Assembly: GCF_006838285.1 (NCBI RefSeq)
Contig: NZ_CP038228.1
Span: 2,728,001 to 2,792,000, forward strand
DNA length: 64,000 nucleotides
From: Xanthomonas translucens pv. cerealis
GTDB taxonomy: Bacteria > Pseudomonadota > Gammaproteobacteria > Xanthomonadales > Xanthomonadaceae
Direction of reading: 5' to 3'
Translations under genes and position numbers: made by a program
Shown here: positions 35,554 to 45,886 of the stretch, one piece after another
Numbering within the stretch: position 1 is the first letter of the stretch
How the letters are laid out: each line of letters starts with the position of its first letter
The notes under the pieces: model-generated
The model's input: the letters and a program-made list of their open reading frames with translations, nothing else
The model's database searches: none
What the model was told of the DNA's origin: nothing

Positions 35554-35670
35554 CGCCGTTCGCACCTATTGCCCACCGCCATCGCGTCAGCGGCCGCACG
35601 CATCAACTGCCCCTGCAAGGCAAAAAGAAGCTGACCCGATGCTGACCTGCATCGCCAAACTGTCCACAAC

Positions 35671-35688
35671 GGTGTACAAATGTACACC
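35671..35688. promoter_or_regulatory. LexA2 operator (perfect palindrome) overlapping the lexA2 start
   Basis: GGTGTACA-AA-TGTACACC is a perfect 18-bp palindrome. Its core TGTACAAATGTACA is, as I recall, the reported Xanthomonas LexA2 box. It ends immediately before the ATG at 35689, so bound LexA2 would block transcription of the lexA2-imuA-imuB-dnaE2 cassette and the mRNA is probably leaderless or nearly so. Confidence 0.85.
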
Positions 35689-36297
35689 ATGGACACCCTC
35701 TCCCCGCAGCGCGCCGCCATCCTCGCCTACGTCCACGACTGCGCCGAGCAGGACGGGCGGCCACCAAGCCTGGCCGAGATCGCCGAACGCTTCGGCTTCG
35801 CCTCGCGCAATGCCGCGCGCAAACATGTGCAGGCGCTGGTCGAGGCCGGGCTGCTGGAGCATGTGCCGCAGCAGGCACGCAGCCTGCGACCGGCGCAGGC
35901 GCAGCCGCGCAGCGGGCTGCTGCGGCTGCCGGTGCTGGGCCGGGTCGCCGCCGGCACGCCGATCGGCGCCGATATCGGCCTGGACCAGCAGTTGCGGCTG
36001 GACCGCGCGCTGTTCGCGCTGCGTCCGGACTACCTGCTGCGCGTGCAGGGCGATTCGATGATCGACGACGGCATCCTCGACGGCGATCTGGTCGGAGTGC
36101 GCCGTGCCGCCGATGCACGCAACGGGCAGATCGTGGTGGCGCGGCTGGACGGCGAACTCACCATCAAGCGCTACCGGCACGACGGCGAACGCATCCAGCT
36201 GCTGCCGCGCAATCCGGCCTATGCGCCGATCGTGGTGCAGCCGGGGCAGGACTTCGCCATCGAAGGCCATTACTGCGGGCTGATCCGGCAAGGCTGA
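35689..36297 (+). CDS. lexA2: LexA2 SOS repressor of the mutagenesis cassette
   Basis: This 202-aa LexA-family repressor has a winged-helix DNA-binding domain (1-65). The self-cleavage site is A88-G89 (RVAAGTP) and the catalytic pair is S123 (GDSM) and K160 (LTIKRY). RecA-stimulated cleavage would release the operon. A start at 35680 is possible but would lie inside the operator; 35689 is preferred. The stop overlaps the imuA start by one base. Confidence 0.93.
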   Translation: MDTLSPQRAAILAYVHDCAEQDGRPPSLAEIAERFGFASRNAARKHVQALVEAGLLEHVPQQARSLRPAQAQPRSGLLRLPVLGRVAAGTPIGADIGLDQQLRLDRALFALRPDYLLRVQGDSMIDDGILDGDLVGVRRAADARNGQIVVARLDGELTIKRYRHDGERIQLLPRNPAYAPIVVQPGQDFAIEGHYCGLIRQG

Positions 36298-36923
36298 TGG
36301 CGGCCGTCGTCGCCCTCGACCGCCTGCTGGCCGAACGCCGGATCTGGCGCGGCCAGCCGACCGCGCTGCCGCCCAGCGCGCAGCCCACCGGGCATGCCGC
36401 GCTCGACGCCGCGCTGCCGGCGCGCGGCTGGCCAGAGATGGCGCTGACCGAACTGCTGCACGCCGCCGACGGCATCGGCGAACTGCAATTGCTGTGGCCG
36501 ACGCTGGCGCGGCTGTCGCAGGGCGGCGGTCGCATCGTGCTGGTCGATCCGCCCTACTTGCCCTACCCCGGCGCCTGGGAACAGGCCGGGGTGGCGCTGC
36601 AGCGGCTGCAGATCGTCCGCGCCGGCGCGGACGCGGCCTGGGCCGCCGAACAATGCCTGCGCTCGGGCAGTTGCGCGGCGGTGCTGTGCTGGCCCGCGCA
36701 AGCCAACGACAAGACCCTGCGGCGGCTGCAGGTGGCGGCCGAGACCGGGCGCGCGCTGGGCTTCGCCTACCGGCCGCTGAAGGCCGCGGCCAATCCGTCG
36801 CCGGCCGCGTTGCGCATCGCCATCGATGCCGCACCGGCACAGCTGCGCGTGCTCAAGTGCCGCGGCGGCATGCCGCCGGCGCGCGCCATCGCGCTGTCCG
36901 CGCCGGCGCCGGCCTCGGCTTGA
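36297..36923 (+). CDS. imuA: ImuA, translesion-synthesis accessory protein
   Basis: ImuA (208 aa) is a RecA/SulA-like protein needed, with ImuB and DnaE2, for damage-induced mutagenesis. Recognisable segments are RIWRGQP near the N-terminus, GWPEMALTELL, ELQLLWPTLARLS and RIVLVDPPYLPYP. No intact Walker A motif is seen, as is usual for this family. Position between lexA2 and imuB confirms the identity. Confidence 0.93.
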   Translation: MAAVVALDRLLAERRIWRGQPTALPPSAQPTGHAALDAALPARGWPEMALTELLHAADGIGELQLLWPTLARLSQGGGRIVLVDPPYLPYPGAWEQAGVALQRLQIVRAGADAAWAAEQCLRSGSCAAVLCWPAQANDKTLRRLQVAAETGRALGFAYRPLKAAANPSPAALRIAIDAAPAQLRVLKCRGGMPPARAIALSAPAPASA

Positions 36924-36933
36924 GGACACGCGC

Positions 36934-38376
36934 ATGCGCTGGGCCTGCATCCTGCTGCCGCAACTGGCGCTCGACACGGTGCTGCGGCGCTGGCCGACGC
37001 CGGACCAGCCGCTGGCGCTGCTCGCCGGCCCGCCGCAGCGGCGCACGCTGAAGGCGGTCAACCCCGCCGCGCGCGCGTGCGGCCTGCAGCCCGGGCAATC
37101 GCTGGCCACCGCGCAGGCGCTGTGCGACCGCTTCGCCACCGCCCTGCACGATGCCGAGGAAAGCCGCCGCTGCCAGCAGTTCCTGGCGGCGTGGGCGTAC
37201 CGCTTCAGCTCGCTGGTCAGCACCGATTACCCCGGCGCGCTGCTGCTGGAAATCGAAGCCAGCCTGGGTCTATTCGGGCCCTGGCCGCGCTTCGAGGCGC
37301 GCCTGCGCGAGGAACTGACCGCGCTGGGTTTCCGCCACCGCATCGTGGTCGCGCCGCATCCGCTGGCCGCGCGCGTGCTGGCCAATGCGCACGACGGCAT
37401 CGCCCTGCTCGACAACGCCGCGCTGCAGTGCGCGCTGGGCCAATTGCCGATCGCCCGCGCGGGGCTGCAACCGGGCCTGGCCGAGGCCTTCGCGCGGATG
37501 GGCCTGCGCACGCTGCAGCAGCTGTTCGCGCTGCCGCGTACGGCGCTGGCGCGGCGCTATCCGCCCGCGCTGCTGCAGCACCTGGACGCCCTGCGCGGGC
37601 AGGCGCCGCTGCCGCTGCAGTACTACCTGCCGCCGGACCGCTTCGATGCGCGGCTGGAACTGGGCTACGCGGTGGAATCCAGCCAGGCCCTGCTGTTCCC
37701 GCTGCGCCGGCTGACTGCCGACCTGGCCGCATTCCTGGCCGGGCGCGACGGCGGCGTGCAGCGCTTCCAGTTGCACCTGGAACACGAAGGCCTGGACGAC
37801 AGCGTGGTGCCGGTGGGGCTGCTCGCCGCCGAGCGCGATGCGGCGATGCTGTTCGAACTGGCCCGCGGCCGCCTGCAGCACGCCAGCGTGCCGGCGCCGG
37901 TGCAGGCCATGCGCCTGCGCGCCGACGAACTGCCGCCGTTCGTGCCCGCCGCGCACGAACTGTTCGACGACCGCGCGCAGCAGGCGCTGCCCTGGGAACA
38001 GCTGCGCGAACGCCTGCGCGCACGCCTGGGCGACGACGCGGTACACGGCCTGCGCGCGCATGCCGACCATCGCCCCGAACAGGCCTGGCGCGCCGAATCG
38101 GGCAAGCCGGCAGCGTCGGGCAAGCCGAACAAAGCCCCTGCGCCTGCCGCCGCCACGCTGCCCCGCCCCGGTTGGCTGCTGACCCGGCCGATCCCGTTGC
38201 GCGAGCGCGCCCCCGAACGCCTGGCCGGCCCGGAACGCATCGAAAGCGGCTGGTGGGACGATGGCGACGTGCGCCGCGACTACTACATCGTGCGCACCCG
38301 CCAGGGCCAGCGCGCCTGGGTGTTCGCACCGGCCGATGCGCCGGACGCACTGATGCTGCACGGCTGGTTCGCATGA
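36934..38376 (+). CDS. imuB: ImuB, inactive Y-family polymerase-like protein
   Basis: ImuB (480 aa) has the Y-family polymerase fold but the catalytic acidic residues are missing: where DinB has a D-x-D-containing strand, this protein reads [12 protein letters not shown]. ImuB proteins recruit DnaE2 and the sliding clamp; [10 protein letters not shown] (about residue 250) is a possible clamp-binding motif. The tail (about 385-400) is Ala/Pro/Lys-rich. Its stop overlaps the dnaE2 ATG by 4 bases, so the two are translationally coupled. Confidence 0.93.
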   Translation: MRWACILLPQLALDTVLRRWPTPDQPLALLAGPPQRRTLKAVNPAARACGLQPGQSLATAQALCDRFATALHDAEESRRCQQFLAAWAYRFSSLVSTDYPGALLLEIEASLGLFGPWPRFEARLREELTALGFRHRIVVAPHPLAARVLANAHDGIALLDNAALQCALGQLPIARAGLQPGLAEAFARMGLRTLQQLFALPRTALARRYPPALLQHLDALRGQAPLPLQYYLPPDRFDARLELGYAVESSQALLFPLRRLTADLAAFLAGRDGGVQRFQLHLEHEGLDDSVVPVGLLAAERDAAMLFELARGRLQHASVPAPVQAMRLRADELPPFVPAAHELFDDRAQQALPWEQLRERLRARLGDDAVHGLRAHADHRPEQAWRAESGKPAASGKPNKAPAPAAATLPRPGWLLTRPIPLRERAPERLAGPERIESGWWDDGDVRRDYYIVRTRQGQRAWVFAPADAPDALMLHGWFA

Positions 38377-41300
38377 GCCACGGCCCGCCACGCGCGCGCC
38401 TGCGTGCCGTGCCGGCGCCGGCACAGGCACCGGCCACGCCATCTGTCCCGGCGCACGACGCCACGTCCACGCGCACGGCATTGCCCGACTACGCCGAACT
38501 GCATTGCCTGTCGAACTTCAGCTTCCAGCGCGGCGCCTCGCATGCACAGGAACTGTTCGAACGCGCCGCACGGCACGGCTACCGCGCGCTGGCGATCACC
38601 GACGAGTGCACGCTGGCCGGCATCGTGCGCGCCTGGCAGGCGGCCCGCGACACCGGCCTGGCGCTGATCGTCGGCAGCGAGATACAGATCGAACACGGCC
38701 CCAAGCTGGTGCTGCTGGCCGAAACCCTGCACGGCTACCAGCAGCTGTGCCGGCTGATCACCGTGGCGCGCCGCCGCGCCGACAAAGGCAGCTACCGCGC
38801 GCTGCACGCAGACTTCGACGACGACCTCGACGGCCTGCTGTGCCTGTGGCTACCGCGCGACGCCGATGGCGACGGCGACGCAAACGACGGCGCCTGGCTG
38901 CAGGCACGCTTTCCCGAGCGCCTGTGGCTGGCGGTGGAACTGCTGTGCGGCCCCGACGACGGCGCCCTGCTGCACGCGCGCCTGCAACTGGCGCAGCGCC
39001 TGCGCGTGCCGGCGGTGGCCAGCGGCGACGTGCACATGCACGCGCGCGGTCGCCGCGCGTTGCAGGACACCCTGACCGCGATCCGCCAGCGCCTGCCGCT
39101 GAGCGAAGCCGGCGCGCATCTGTTCGCCAACGGCGAGCGCCACCTGCGTCCGCGCGCGGCCCTGGCCACGCTGTATCCGCACGCGCTGCTGGCCGAGTCG
39201 GTGCGCATCGCCCAGCGCTGCACCTTCGATCTCGGTCAATTGCGTTACCAGTACCCGCACGAACTGGTACCGCCCGGGCAGACCCCGACGCAGTGGCTGC
39301 GCACGCTCACCGAACAGGGCGCCGTCGCGCGCTGGCCGGAGGGCGTGCCGGAAAAGGCGCGGCGCCTGATCGAACACGAACTGGGCGTGATCGCCCGGCT
39401 CGGCTACGAATCGTATTTCCTCACCGTCTACGACCTGGTGCGCTTCGCCAGGTCGCGCCACATCCTGTGCCAGGGCCGCGGCTCGGCGGCGAACTCCGCC
39501 GTCTGCTACGCGCTGGGCATCACCGCGATCGACCCGGACCGCATCGGCATGCTGTTCGAGCGCTTCATTTCCGAAGAGCGCAAGGAACGGCCGGACATCG
39601 ACATCGATTTCGAGCACGACCGCCGCGAGGAAGTGATCCAGTACATCTTCAACCACTACGGTCGCGAACGCGCCGCGTTGACCACGGTGGCGATCCAGTA
39701 CCACGGCCGCAGCGCAGTGCGCGACGTGGCGCGCGCCCTCGGCCTGCCCGGCGACAGCATCGACGCGCTGGCGTCCACGCTTGGCCAGTGGGACGACGAA
39801 GTCCCGCCGCACGAACGCCTGCGCGAACGCGGCTTCGATCCCAACACTGCGCTGATGCGCCGGCTGCTGGCGCTGAGCGCCGAGTTGATCGGTTTCCCGC
39901 GGCACCTGTCGCAGCACCCCGGCGGCTTCGTGATCTCCGAACATCCGCTGCACACGCTGGTGCCGGTGGAGAACGCGGCGATGGCCGAGCGCACCGTGAT
40001 CCAGTGGGACAAGGACGACCTGGAACTGGTCGGACTGATGAAGGTGGACGTGCTCGCGCTGGGCATGCTCAGCGCGCTGCGGCGCACCCTGGATCTGCTG
40101 CGCGCGCACCGCGGCCAGGACTACAGCCTGGCGACCATTCCCGCCGAAGACCCGGACACCTACCAAATGATCCAGCGCGCCGACACCATCGGCGTGTTCC
40201 AGATCGAATCGCGCGCGCAGATGGCGATGCTGCCGCGACTCAAACCGCGCGAGTTCTACGACCTGGTGATCCAGGTGGCGATCGTGCGCCCCGGCCCGAT
40301 CCAGGGCGGCATGGTGCATCCCTACCTGCGCCGCCGCAGCGGCGAGGAAATACCCGACGAATTGCCCGAGGAACTGCGCGATGTGTTCAAACGCACTCTA
40401 GGCGTCCCCTTGTTCCAGGAACAAGTCATGCAACTGGCCGTCAACGCTGCTGGTTACACCCCTGGCGAAGCCGATCAGTTGCGCCGCTCGATGGCCGCCT
40501 GGAAGCGTCATGGCGGGCTGGAGCCGCATCGCGAAAAACTGATGAAGGGCATGCTGGAGAGAAACTACAGTGCCGAGTTCGCCACACGCATCTTCGAACA
40601 GATCAAGGGCTTCGGCAGCTACGGCTTTCCCGAGAGCCACGCCGCCAGTTTCGCCCTGCTCACCTACGCCAGCTGCTGGCTCAAGTGCCATGAACCGGCG
40701 GCCTTCACCTGTGCGTTGATCAACAGCTGGCCGATGGGCTTCTACAGCCCCGACCAATTGCTGCAGGACGCACGCCGCCACGGCCTGCAGGTGCGTCCGG
40801 TGGACGTGCGCTACAGCGACTGGGATTGCGGATTGGAAGCCTACAGTGCCGATCCGACGGTGCAGCCGGCGATCCGCCTGGGCCTGCGCATGGTCCGCGG
40901 CCTGGCCGAAGACGCCGCATTGCGCCTGCAGCAGGCACGCGCGCAGGCGCCGTTCCACGACCTCGCCGACCTGTGCCATCGCGCCGCGCTCGACGACAAG
41001 GCACGCGACAGCCTGGCCGACGCCGGCGCGCTGAAAGCGCTCGCCGGGCACCGCCACCGCGCACGCTGGGCGGTGGCCGGCGTCGAAGCGCAGCGGCCCT
41101 TGTTCGAGCCGCTCGCCGCCACGCCGGAACGCCAGGTGGCGCTGCCGCTGCCCAGCCTCGGCGAGGACATCCGCGCCGACTACGCGACCATCGGCACCAC
41201 CCTCGGCAAGCACCCGCTGTCGCTGCTACGCCTGCAACTGCGCGCGCGCCGCTATCGCCATTCCGGCGAACTGCGCGCCCTGCCGCATGCCAGCGCGGTC

Positions 41301-41573
41301 GCCATCGCCGGCCTGGTGACGATGCGCCAGCGCCCGCAGACCGCCAGCGGCGTCACCTTCCTCACCCTCGAGGACGAACACGGCCTGGTCAACGTGGTGG
41401 TCTGGCGACGCCTGGCCGAACGCCAGCGTCAGGCCCTGATCGAATCCAGACTGTTGGCCGTGCGCGGCCGCCTGGAAAGCGCCGATGGCGTGCGCCACCT
41501 GATTGCCGGCCACCTCGAAGACCTGACCCCGCTGCTGCTGGGGCTGGACATCCGCAGCCGCGATTTCCATTGA
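38373..41573 (+). CDS. dnaE2: Error-prone DNA polymerase III alpha subunit DnaE2
   Basis: DnaE2 (1066 aa) is the catalytic polymerase for SOS mutagenesis. The N-terminal PHP domain starts with [17 protein letters not shown], retaining only part of the metal-site histidines. The palm domain contains the catalytic [16 protein letters not shown] and [12 protein letters not shown] motifs. A helix-hairpin-helix region and a C-terminal OB domain (about 960-1050) complete it. It is shorter than the replicative DnaE. It ends the LexA2-controlled cassette. Confidence 0.96.
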   Translation: MSHGPPRARLRAVPAPAQAPATPSVPAHDATSTRTALPDYAELHCLSNFSFQRGASHAQELFERAARHGYRALAITDECTLAGIVRAWQAARDTGLALIVGSEIQIEHGPKLVLLAETLHGYQQLCRLITVARRRADKGSYRALHADFDDDLDGLLCLWLPRDADGDGDANDGAWLQARFPERLWLAVELLCGPDDGALLHARLQLAQRLRVPAVASGDVHMHARGRRALQDTLTAIRQRLPLSEAGAHLFANGERHLRPRAALATLYPHALLAESVRIAQRCTFDLGQLRYQYPHELVPPGQTPTQWLRTLTEQGAVARWPEGVPEKARRLIEHELGVIARLGYESYFLTVYDLVRFARSRHILCQGRGSAANSAVCYALGITAIDPDRIGMLFERFISEERKERPDIDIDFEHDRREEVIQYIFNHYGRERAALTTVAIQYHGRSAVRDVARALGLPGDSIDALASTLGQWDDEVPPHERLRERGFDPNTALMRRLLALSAELIGFPRHLSQHPGGFVISEHPLHTLVPVENAAMAERTVIQWDKDDLELVGLMKVDVLALGMLSALRRTLDLLRAHRGQDYSLATIPAEDPDTYQMIQRADTIGVFQIESRAQMAMLPRLKPREFYDLVIQVAIVRPGPIQGGMVHPYLRRRSGEEIPDELPEELRDVFKRTLGVPLFQEQVMQLAVNAAGYTPGEADQLRRSMAAWKRHGGLEPHREKLMKGMLERNYSAEFATRIFEQIKGFGSYGFPESHAASFALLTYASCWLKCHEPAAFTCALINSWPMGFYSPDQLLQDARRHGLQVRPVDVRYSDWDCGLEAYSADPTVQPAIRLGLRMVRGLAEDAALRLQQARAQAPFHDLADLCHRAALDDKARDSLADAGALKALAGHRHRARWAVAGVEAQRPLFEPLAATPERQVALPLPSLGEDIRADYATIGTTLGKHPLSLLRLQLRARRYRHSGELRALPHASAVAIAGLVTMRQRPQTASGVTFLTLEDEHGLVNVVVWRRLAERQRQALIESRLLAVRGRLESADGVRHLIAGHLEDLTPLLLGLDIRSRDFH

Positions 41574-41616
41574 GTCTGCAAGCGCAACCACACCTGCCTT
41601 GCGCGGCGAACGGAGG

Positions 41617-41913
41617 TCACGGCGACTGCGACGGCGCCTGCACGGCCTTGCCGCATGCCTGCATCGCCCGTTGCACCGCCTCGGCTTCGTCCAGGCCTTC
41701 GCGGTAGATGGCGGCAGCCAGCTCGCGCCTGACCTTGCTCGACCCGATCGCACCGTGGCTGGCGATATCCGACAGCGGCCCACCCAGCTGGCGATATCTG
41801 GCCACGAGCTTGGCCGTCGCGGCCATGCTCGCGCAATCCACCGGTGCCGCCTGTGCTGGCGCGCACACCATCAGCAAACACGAAAAAACCAGCGCCGCAG
41901 ATACGTTGCTCAT
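41617..41913 (-). CDS. Small secreted protein of unknown function
   Basis: This 98-aa protein begins with a clear signal peptide (MSNVSAALVFSCLLMVCAPA, cleavage near AQA). The mature part is about 72 aa with two cysteines (VDCASMA and MQACGKA) that could form a disulfide, and a helical YRQLGG...SSKVRRELAAAIYREGLDEAE core. I do not recognise the family. It is convergent with dnaE2, 43 bp apart, at the edge of the lower-GC accessory stretch. Confidence 0.65.
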   Translation of the reverse strand: MSNVSAALVFSCLLMVCAPAQAAPVDCASMAATAKLVARYRQLGGPLSDIASHGAIGSSKVRRELAAAIYREGLDEAEAVQRAMQACGKAVQAPSQSP

Positions 41914-42575
41914 AGCTACTCCCAAGCGAAGACGAAGACCGCCGTCCCCATGCGGCCACGCAGAGTTGAAGCGCTGCAGAACCTCCCTGCACATCACTAC
42001 AGCGCGCCATGCGGCGGCATCGCCACACGCAGCGCCGAGAGCACCTGGAAACAGTCCACAACGGCATCAAGCCGCGCGTATCGCCATCCACCCCGTTGCA
42101 GACAGCACCGATGGAAGATAGCCACGGCAGGCGCCGCAACCTGTCGCGTTGCGACGAAACCTGGCGGTGGCGGATCGAAAAACCGAATCGGCGGAACGAA
42201 ATGCGGCAGCCCTACCGTCAATGGCGACCGATCACGCAGGCACGGACAACGGCCATGTCAGACATGGCGCCACCATCGATGTTCGGGCTGCGACCGGGTT
42301 CGCCGACCATGTCTGTCACCAGTGCAAAGCAACGAGGTCCGATATACCGCTGAGCGAAGCACACAACAGCGGCCTGCAAAACCTTGCCACTAGCCGCGTG
42401 CCATGACGAAGCAGCTGGCGTCAATGCACTGATGGTCGCCAGCCTGCTACGGCCAGTCTCTCGCAAGCCCCAAGGGTTTGACCTAAGATCGCTTCGCCGC
42501 AGACCAAGCGCGTCGCCACGTCGAGGTTTTTCAACACTGCGGCCACCTCAATTGATCACGCGAAACTTTCTCGCC
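41914..42575. other. 660-bp gene-free stretch upstream of the DUF6155-TOTE module
   Basis: There is no convincing gene. The base composition is lower in GC than flanking core genes. One perfect palindrome, GCCATGTC-A-GACATGGC, lies at 42252-42268. Promoter elements for the downstream pair must lie here or close to 42576, but I cannot point to them. Confidence 0.5.
42252..42268. promoter_or_regulatory. Perfect palindrome in the long leader of the TOTE module
   Basis: GCCATGTC and GACATGGC pair perfectly around a single A. It is about 310 bp upstream of the DUF6155-like gene. It could be an operator or a recombination relic; nothing else identifies it. Confidence 0.35.
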
Positions 42576-43130
42576 ATGGTTACGAAAAAGAAGACGTCCC
42601 CCTCCTGGATCGATGTCAAAGACAAACTGATCGACGTCGACCGCGCCGGACTGCTCGACCTGCTACAGGACCTCTACGCTGCCAGCAAGGACAACCAAGC
42701 CTTCCTGCATGCCCGCTTTCGCCTGGGCGGCGATGTCCTCAAGCCGTACAAGACCACCATCGACCGCTGGCTGTGGCCGGACCTGTTCAAGCACCAGGAT
42801 ACTTCCGTGACCAAGGCCAAGAAGGCCATCGCGGACTACAAAAAGGCCGCGGGGACGGCCGAAGGCCTTACCGAGCTGATGGTGTTCTATTGCGAACAGG
42901 CCGCAGGCTTCAGCAACGATGTCGGCCTGGACGACGAAGGCTACTATGCCGCACTGGCAAGAATGTTCGAGCAGGCACTGAATACCATCGCCAGCTTGCC
43001 GCCTGCGCAGCGCCCGGCACTGCGGTCGCGCCTGGATGCCGTTCGCAAAGCCTGCCACAACGTCGGCTATGGCGTGGGTGACGCCATGGACGATCTGCTA
43101 GCCACGCAACAGGACGATGATCGAGCGTGA
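42576..43130 (+). CDS. DUF6155-like protein coupled to the TOTE helicase gene
   Basis: This 184-aa, mostly helical protein starts with a Lys-rich segment (MVTKKKTSPSW). Its core LLDLLQDLYAASKDNQAFLHA, TVTKAKKAIADYKKA-type helix (here SVTKAKKAIADYKKAAGTAE) and LTELMVFYCEQAAGFSNDVG resemble the DUF6155 family, of unknown function. A longer frame opens at 42384, but the ATG at 42576 begins the recognisable protein. Its last 14 bases overlap the next gene in another frame, so the two are translationally coupled and likely work together. Confidence 0.75.
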   Translation: MVTKKKTSPSWIDVKDKLIDVDRAGLLDLLQDLYAASKDNQAFLHARFRLGGDVLKPYKTTIDRWLWPDLFKHQDTSVTKAKKAIADYKKAAGTAEGLTELMVFYCEQAAGFSNDVGLDDEGYYAALARMFEQALNTIASLPPAQRPALRSRLDAVRKACHNVGYGVGDAMDDLLATQQDDDRA

Positions 43131-45567
43131 CGCCCTTGCCGCACTGCGAGCCGAGAACGCACGGCTGGTGGCGCTACTGGAATCGCACGGTATCGAATGG
43201 CGCAAGCCATCCTTGACGGCGTCGCAGCCTGCGCCGGCCACGGCAGCACCGGAAGCGACGCACACCAGCCTATCCACCGACCAGAAGGTAGCGCTATTTC
43301 GTCGGCTGTTCCGAGGACGTAAGGATGTCTACCCGGTGCGCTGGGAGAGCCAGGCCTCCGGCAAGTCCGGCTACGCGCCAGCTTGCGCCAACGAGTGGCG
43401 CGCCGGCGTCTGCGAGAAGCCACGTATCAAGTGCAGCGACTGCAGTCACCGACTACTGACGCCGCTATCGGATGCGGTGATCTACAACCACCTGGCCGGC
43501 GAGCATACGGTGGGGATCTATCCACTGCTGGAAGACGATACCTGTTACTTTTTGGCGGTCGATTTCGACGAAGCCGACTGGAGACAGGATGCCAGGGCAT
43601 TCATGCAGTCTTGCACCGAGCTAGGCATACCAGCGACGCTGGAGATCTCACGCTCGGGCCAGGGTGCACATGCCTGGGTATTCTTCGCAGAACGTGTTTC
43701 GGCGCGGGATGCACGGCGCCTCGGGACCGCCGTCATCAGTCACACATGCGCGCGCACCCGGCAACTCAAACTGGCATCTTACGACCGTTTGTTTCCCAAC
43801 CAGGACACGATGCCCAAGGGAGGCTTCGGCAACCTGATCGCGCTTCCTCTACAGAAGCACCCGCGCGAAAGGGGCTGCAGCGTCTTTGTGGACACCGAAC
43901 TGCGCCCTCACCGCGACCAATGGGCGTTTTTCGCAGCCATTCAACCCATGGTGCCGCACGACATAGAGCCTACCATCCTTCGCGCTACTGGCGGCACACA
44001 TCCGCTGGATGTGACGTTCATCGACGAAGAAGATCTGGCTACCCCATGGAGGAGCCAGTCCGGCAGGTCGCCAAAGCTGACAGGCACGATGCCCGAGGCC
44101 TTGACCGTGACCCTGGCCAATCTCATCTACTTCGAGAAGCACGCGCTGCCGCAAGCGCTGGCCAATCGATTGATCCGGCTGGCCGCCTTTCAGAACCCTG
44201 AGTTCTACAAGGCCCAGGCCATGCGCATGCCGGTGTGGAACAAGCCGCGCGTCATCGGCAACGCCGAGAACTACCCGCAGCACATCGCGTTGCCGCGCGG
44301 CTGTTTGGATGCAGCATTGACGCTACTGCAAGAGAACGACATCCGCTGCGATCTGCATGACGAGCGTTACGCCGGCGACCCCATCGATACGAGCTTCGGC
44401 GGCACACTGCGCACAGACCAGCAGACCGCCGTCACAGCCATGCTGCGCCACGAGACTGGTGTGCTGTGCGCGCCGACCGCATTCGGCAAAACGGTGACGG
44501 CAGCGGCCATCATTGCTCGCCGCGCAGTGAACACCTTGGTACTGGTACATCGCACCGAATTGCTGAAGCAATGGCAGGAGCGGCTGCAAGCCTTTCTTGA
44601 CGTCGAGAAGGGCGTTGTCGGCACCATCGGCGGCGGCAAGGCCAAGCCTACCGGTAGAATCGACATCGCCGTGATGCAATCGCTTTCGCGACGAGGGGAG
44701 GTGAATGCGCTGGTCGAACGCTACGGACAGGTCATCGTCGACGAATGCCACCACATAGGCGCCGCGTCGTTCGATGCCATCCTCAAGCGCAGCAAGGCAA
44801 AATTCGTCCTGGGACTTACCGCGACGCCGATTCGCCGCGACGGTCAACAGCCCATCATCTTCATGCAGTGCGGGCCAATCCGGCATACAGCCCTCAGACC
44901 GGAAAATGCGCCACACGATCTGGAGGTCGTACCGCGATCACGGCTCGCACACATCGACCTTCCGGCTAGCGCAGGCATTCAAGATGTCTTTAGACACTTG
45001 GCCGCTGACCGATCCCGGACCCAGGCCATCGCCACCGAGATCGCGACAGCCTTCGAGCAAGGCCGAAAAGTGTTGGTATTGACCGAACGCACGGAACATC
45101 TACACGCCCTCACCCTGGCTTTGCAGGGACAATTGCCAACACCATTCGTGCTGCACGGGCGGATGTCGAGAAAACAGCGAGCCGCTCTGATTGGCGAGCT
45201 TGACGCATTGCCGCCAGATGCGCCACGCGTCCTGCTCGCCACCGGAAAGCTCGTCGGCGAAGGCTTCGACCATCCACCGCTGGACACCTTGGTACTGACC
45301 ATGCCGGTGTCGTGGCAGGGCACTTTGCAGCAGTATGCGGGCCGCCTGCACCGAGACCACGCCAGCAAGACCGACGTACGGATCATCGATTTCGTCGACA
45401 CTGGCCACCCTGCACTGCTGAAGATGTGGGACAAGCGACAGCGAGCCTATCGCGCGATGGGATATCGAATACGTCAGGCCATCGGAGAGGAAGACAATTC
45501 ATCCACCGCCCTGGACGGAACCGCACCCACAACGATGCATTCCGTTCACAAGCCATCTCCCGCATGA
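43117..45567 (+). CDS. TOTE-type archaeo-eukaryotic primase fused to SF2 helicase
   Basis: This 816-aa protein combines two enzymes. A short coiled coil (1-25) leads to a zinc-knuckle-like set C90/C99/C106/C109, then a primase domain with catalytic D149-F-D151 (FLAVDFDE) and H185 in SGQGAHAWVFF, followed by PNQDTMPKGGFGNLIALPLQ. The helicase half has APTAFGKT (452-459), DECH (542-545), TAT (568-570) and QQYAGRLHR (738-746). This layout matches the AEP-TOTE conflict-system proteins, proposed to act on invading nucleic acid, and could combine nucleotide polymerisation with unwinding. It overlaps the DUF6155-like gene and has lower GC than its surroundings, with mobile-element debris just downstream. 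Confidence 0.85.
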   Translation: MIERDALAALRAENARLVALLESHGIEWRKPSLTASQPAPATAAPEATHTSLSTDQKVALFRRLFRGRKDVYPVRWESQASGKSGYAPACANEWRAGVCEKPRIKCSDCSHRLLTPLSDAVIYNHLAGEHTVGIYPLLEDDTCYFLAVDFDEADWRQDARAFMQSCTELGIPATLEISRSGQGAHAWVFFAERVSARDARRLGTAVISHTCARTRQLKLASYDRLFPNQDTMPKGGFGNLIALPLQKHPRERGCSVFVDTELRPHRDQWAFFAAIQPMVPHDIEPTILRATGGTHPLDVTFIDEEDLATPWRSQSGRSPKLTGTMPEALTVTLANLIYFEKHALPQALANRLIRLAAFQNPEFYKAQAMRMPVWNKPRVIGNAENYPQHIALPRGCLDAALTLLQENDIRCDLHDERYAGDPIDTSFGGTLRTDQQTAVTAMLRHETGVLCAPTAFGKTVTAAAIIARRAVNTLVLVHRTELLKQWQERLQAFLDVEKGVVGTIGGGKAKPTGRIDIAVMQSLSRRGEVNALVERYGQVIVDECHHIGAASFDAILKRSKAKFVLGLTATPIRRDGQQPIIFMQCGPIRHTALRPENAPHDLEVVPRSRLAHIDLPASAGIQDVFRHLAADRSRTQAIATEIATAFEQGRKVLVLTERTEHLHALTLALQGQLPTPFVLHGRMSRKQRAALIGELDALPPDAPRVLLATGKLVGEGFDHPPLDTLVLTMPVSWQGTLQQYAGRLHRDHASKTDVRIIDFVDTGHPALLKMWDKRQRAYRAMGYRIRQAIGEEDNSSTALDGTAPTTMHSVHKPSPA

Positions 45568-45633
45568 TCGGGATGCATAGGTAGCGTCTACTTTCAAACT
45601 GATAGTCGCTAGCGTCGAGCGCGACAAATCGTG

Positions 45634-45714
45634 AGCAAACTGCTTAGCCATGCAGACATCAAGATGGACAGCCATATCCACCTCGCCCCGGGCAAGCGCT
45701 TACCCAGGCTGTAG
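45634..45714 (+). pseudogene. Tyrosine recombinase (integrase) C-terminal relic
   Basis: Twenty-seven codons read SKLLSHADIKMDSHIHLAPG then KRLPRL and stop. This resembles the last part of phage-type integrases (LLGHxxIKMTxRYAHLAP...). The catalytic tyrosine position has become Ile (SHIHLAP) and no N-terminal part remains, so it is a dead fragment. Confidence 0.6.
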
Positions 45715-45722
45715 CCACGTGT

Positions 45723-45886
45723 TCAGCTGGACAGCGCCTTGAGCACGTGCTCGGGATCGTTCTTGATCGCGCGCAGCAACGCCTTGGCGGTGCCGGTCGG
45801 CGTCCGGCGACCTTGCTCCCAATTGCCCAGCGTGCCGATCTGCACGTCGATCACCTGAGCGAACTTAGCCTGGGAGAGGCCGGAGG
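45723..45886 (-). pseudogene. XRE-family antitoxin (HigA/NadS-like) C-terminal relic
   Basis: Read on the minus strand the frame gives GLSQAKFAQVIDVQIGTLGN, WEQGRRTPTGTAKALLRAIK, NDPEHVLKALSS and a stop. This is the second half of an HTH antitoxin of the LSQxxFAxxxGVxxxTLxNWEQGRR type. An in-frame TAG lies just upstream (minus strand) and the N-terminal half and any toxin are absent. The break is next to the SnoaL-like gene stop. Confidence 0.75.

Noticed and set aside
42149..42406. 85-codon plus-strand frame upstream of the DUF6155-like gene
   Set aside because: No signal, family motif or ribosome binding site; codon choice looks non-coding.
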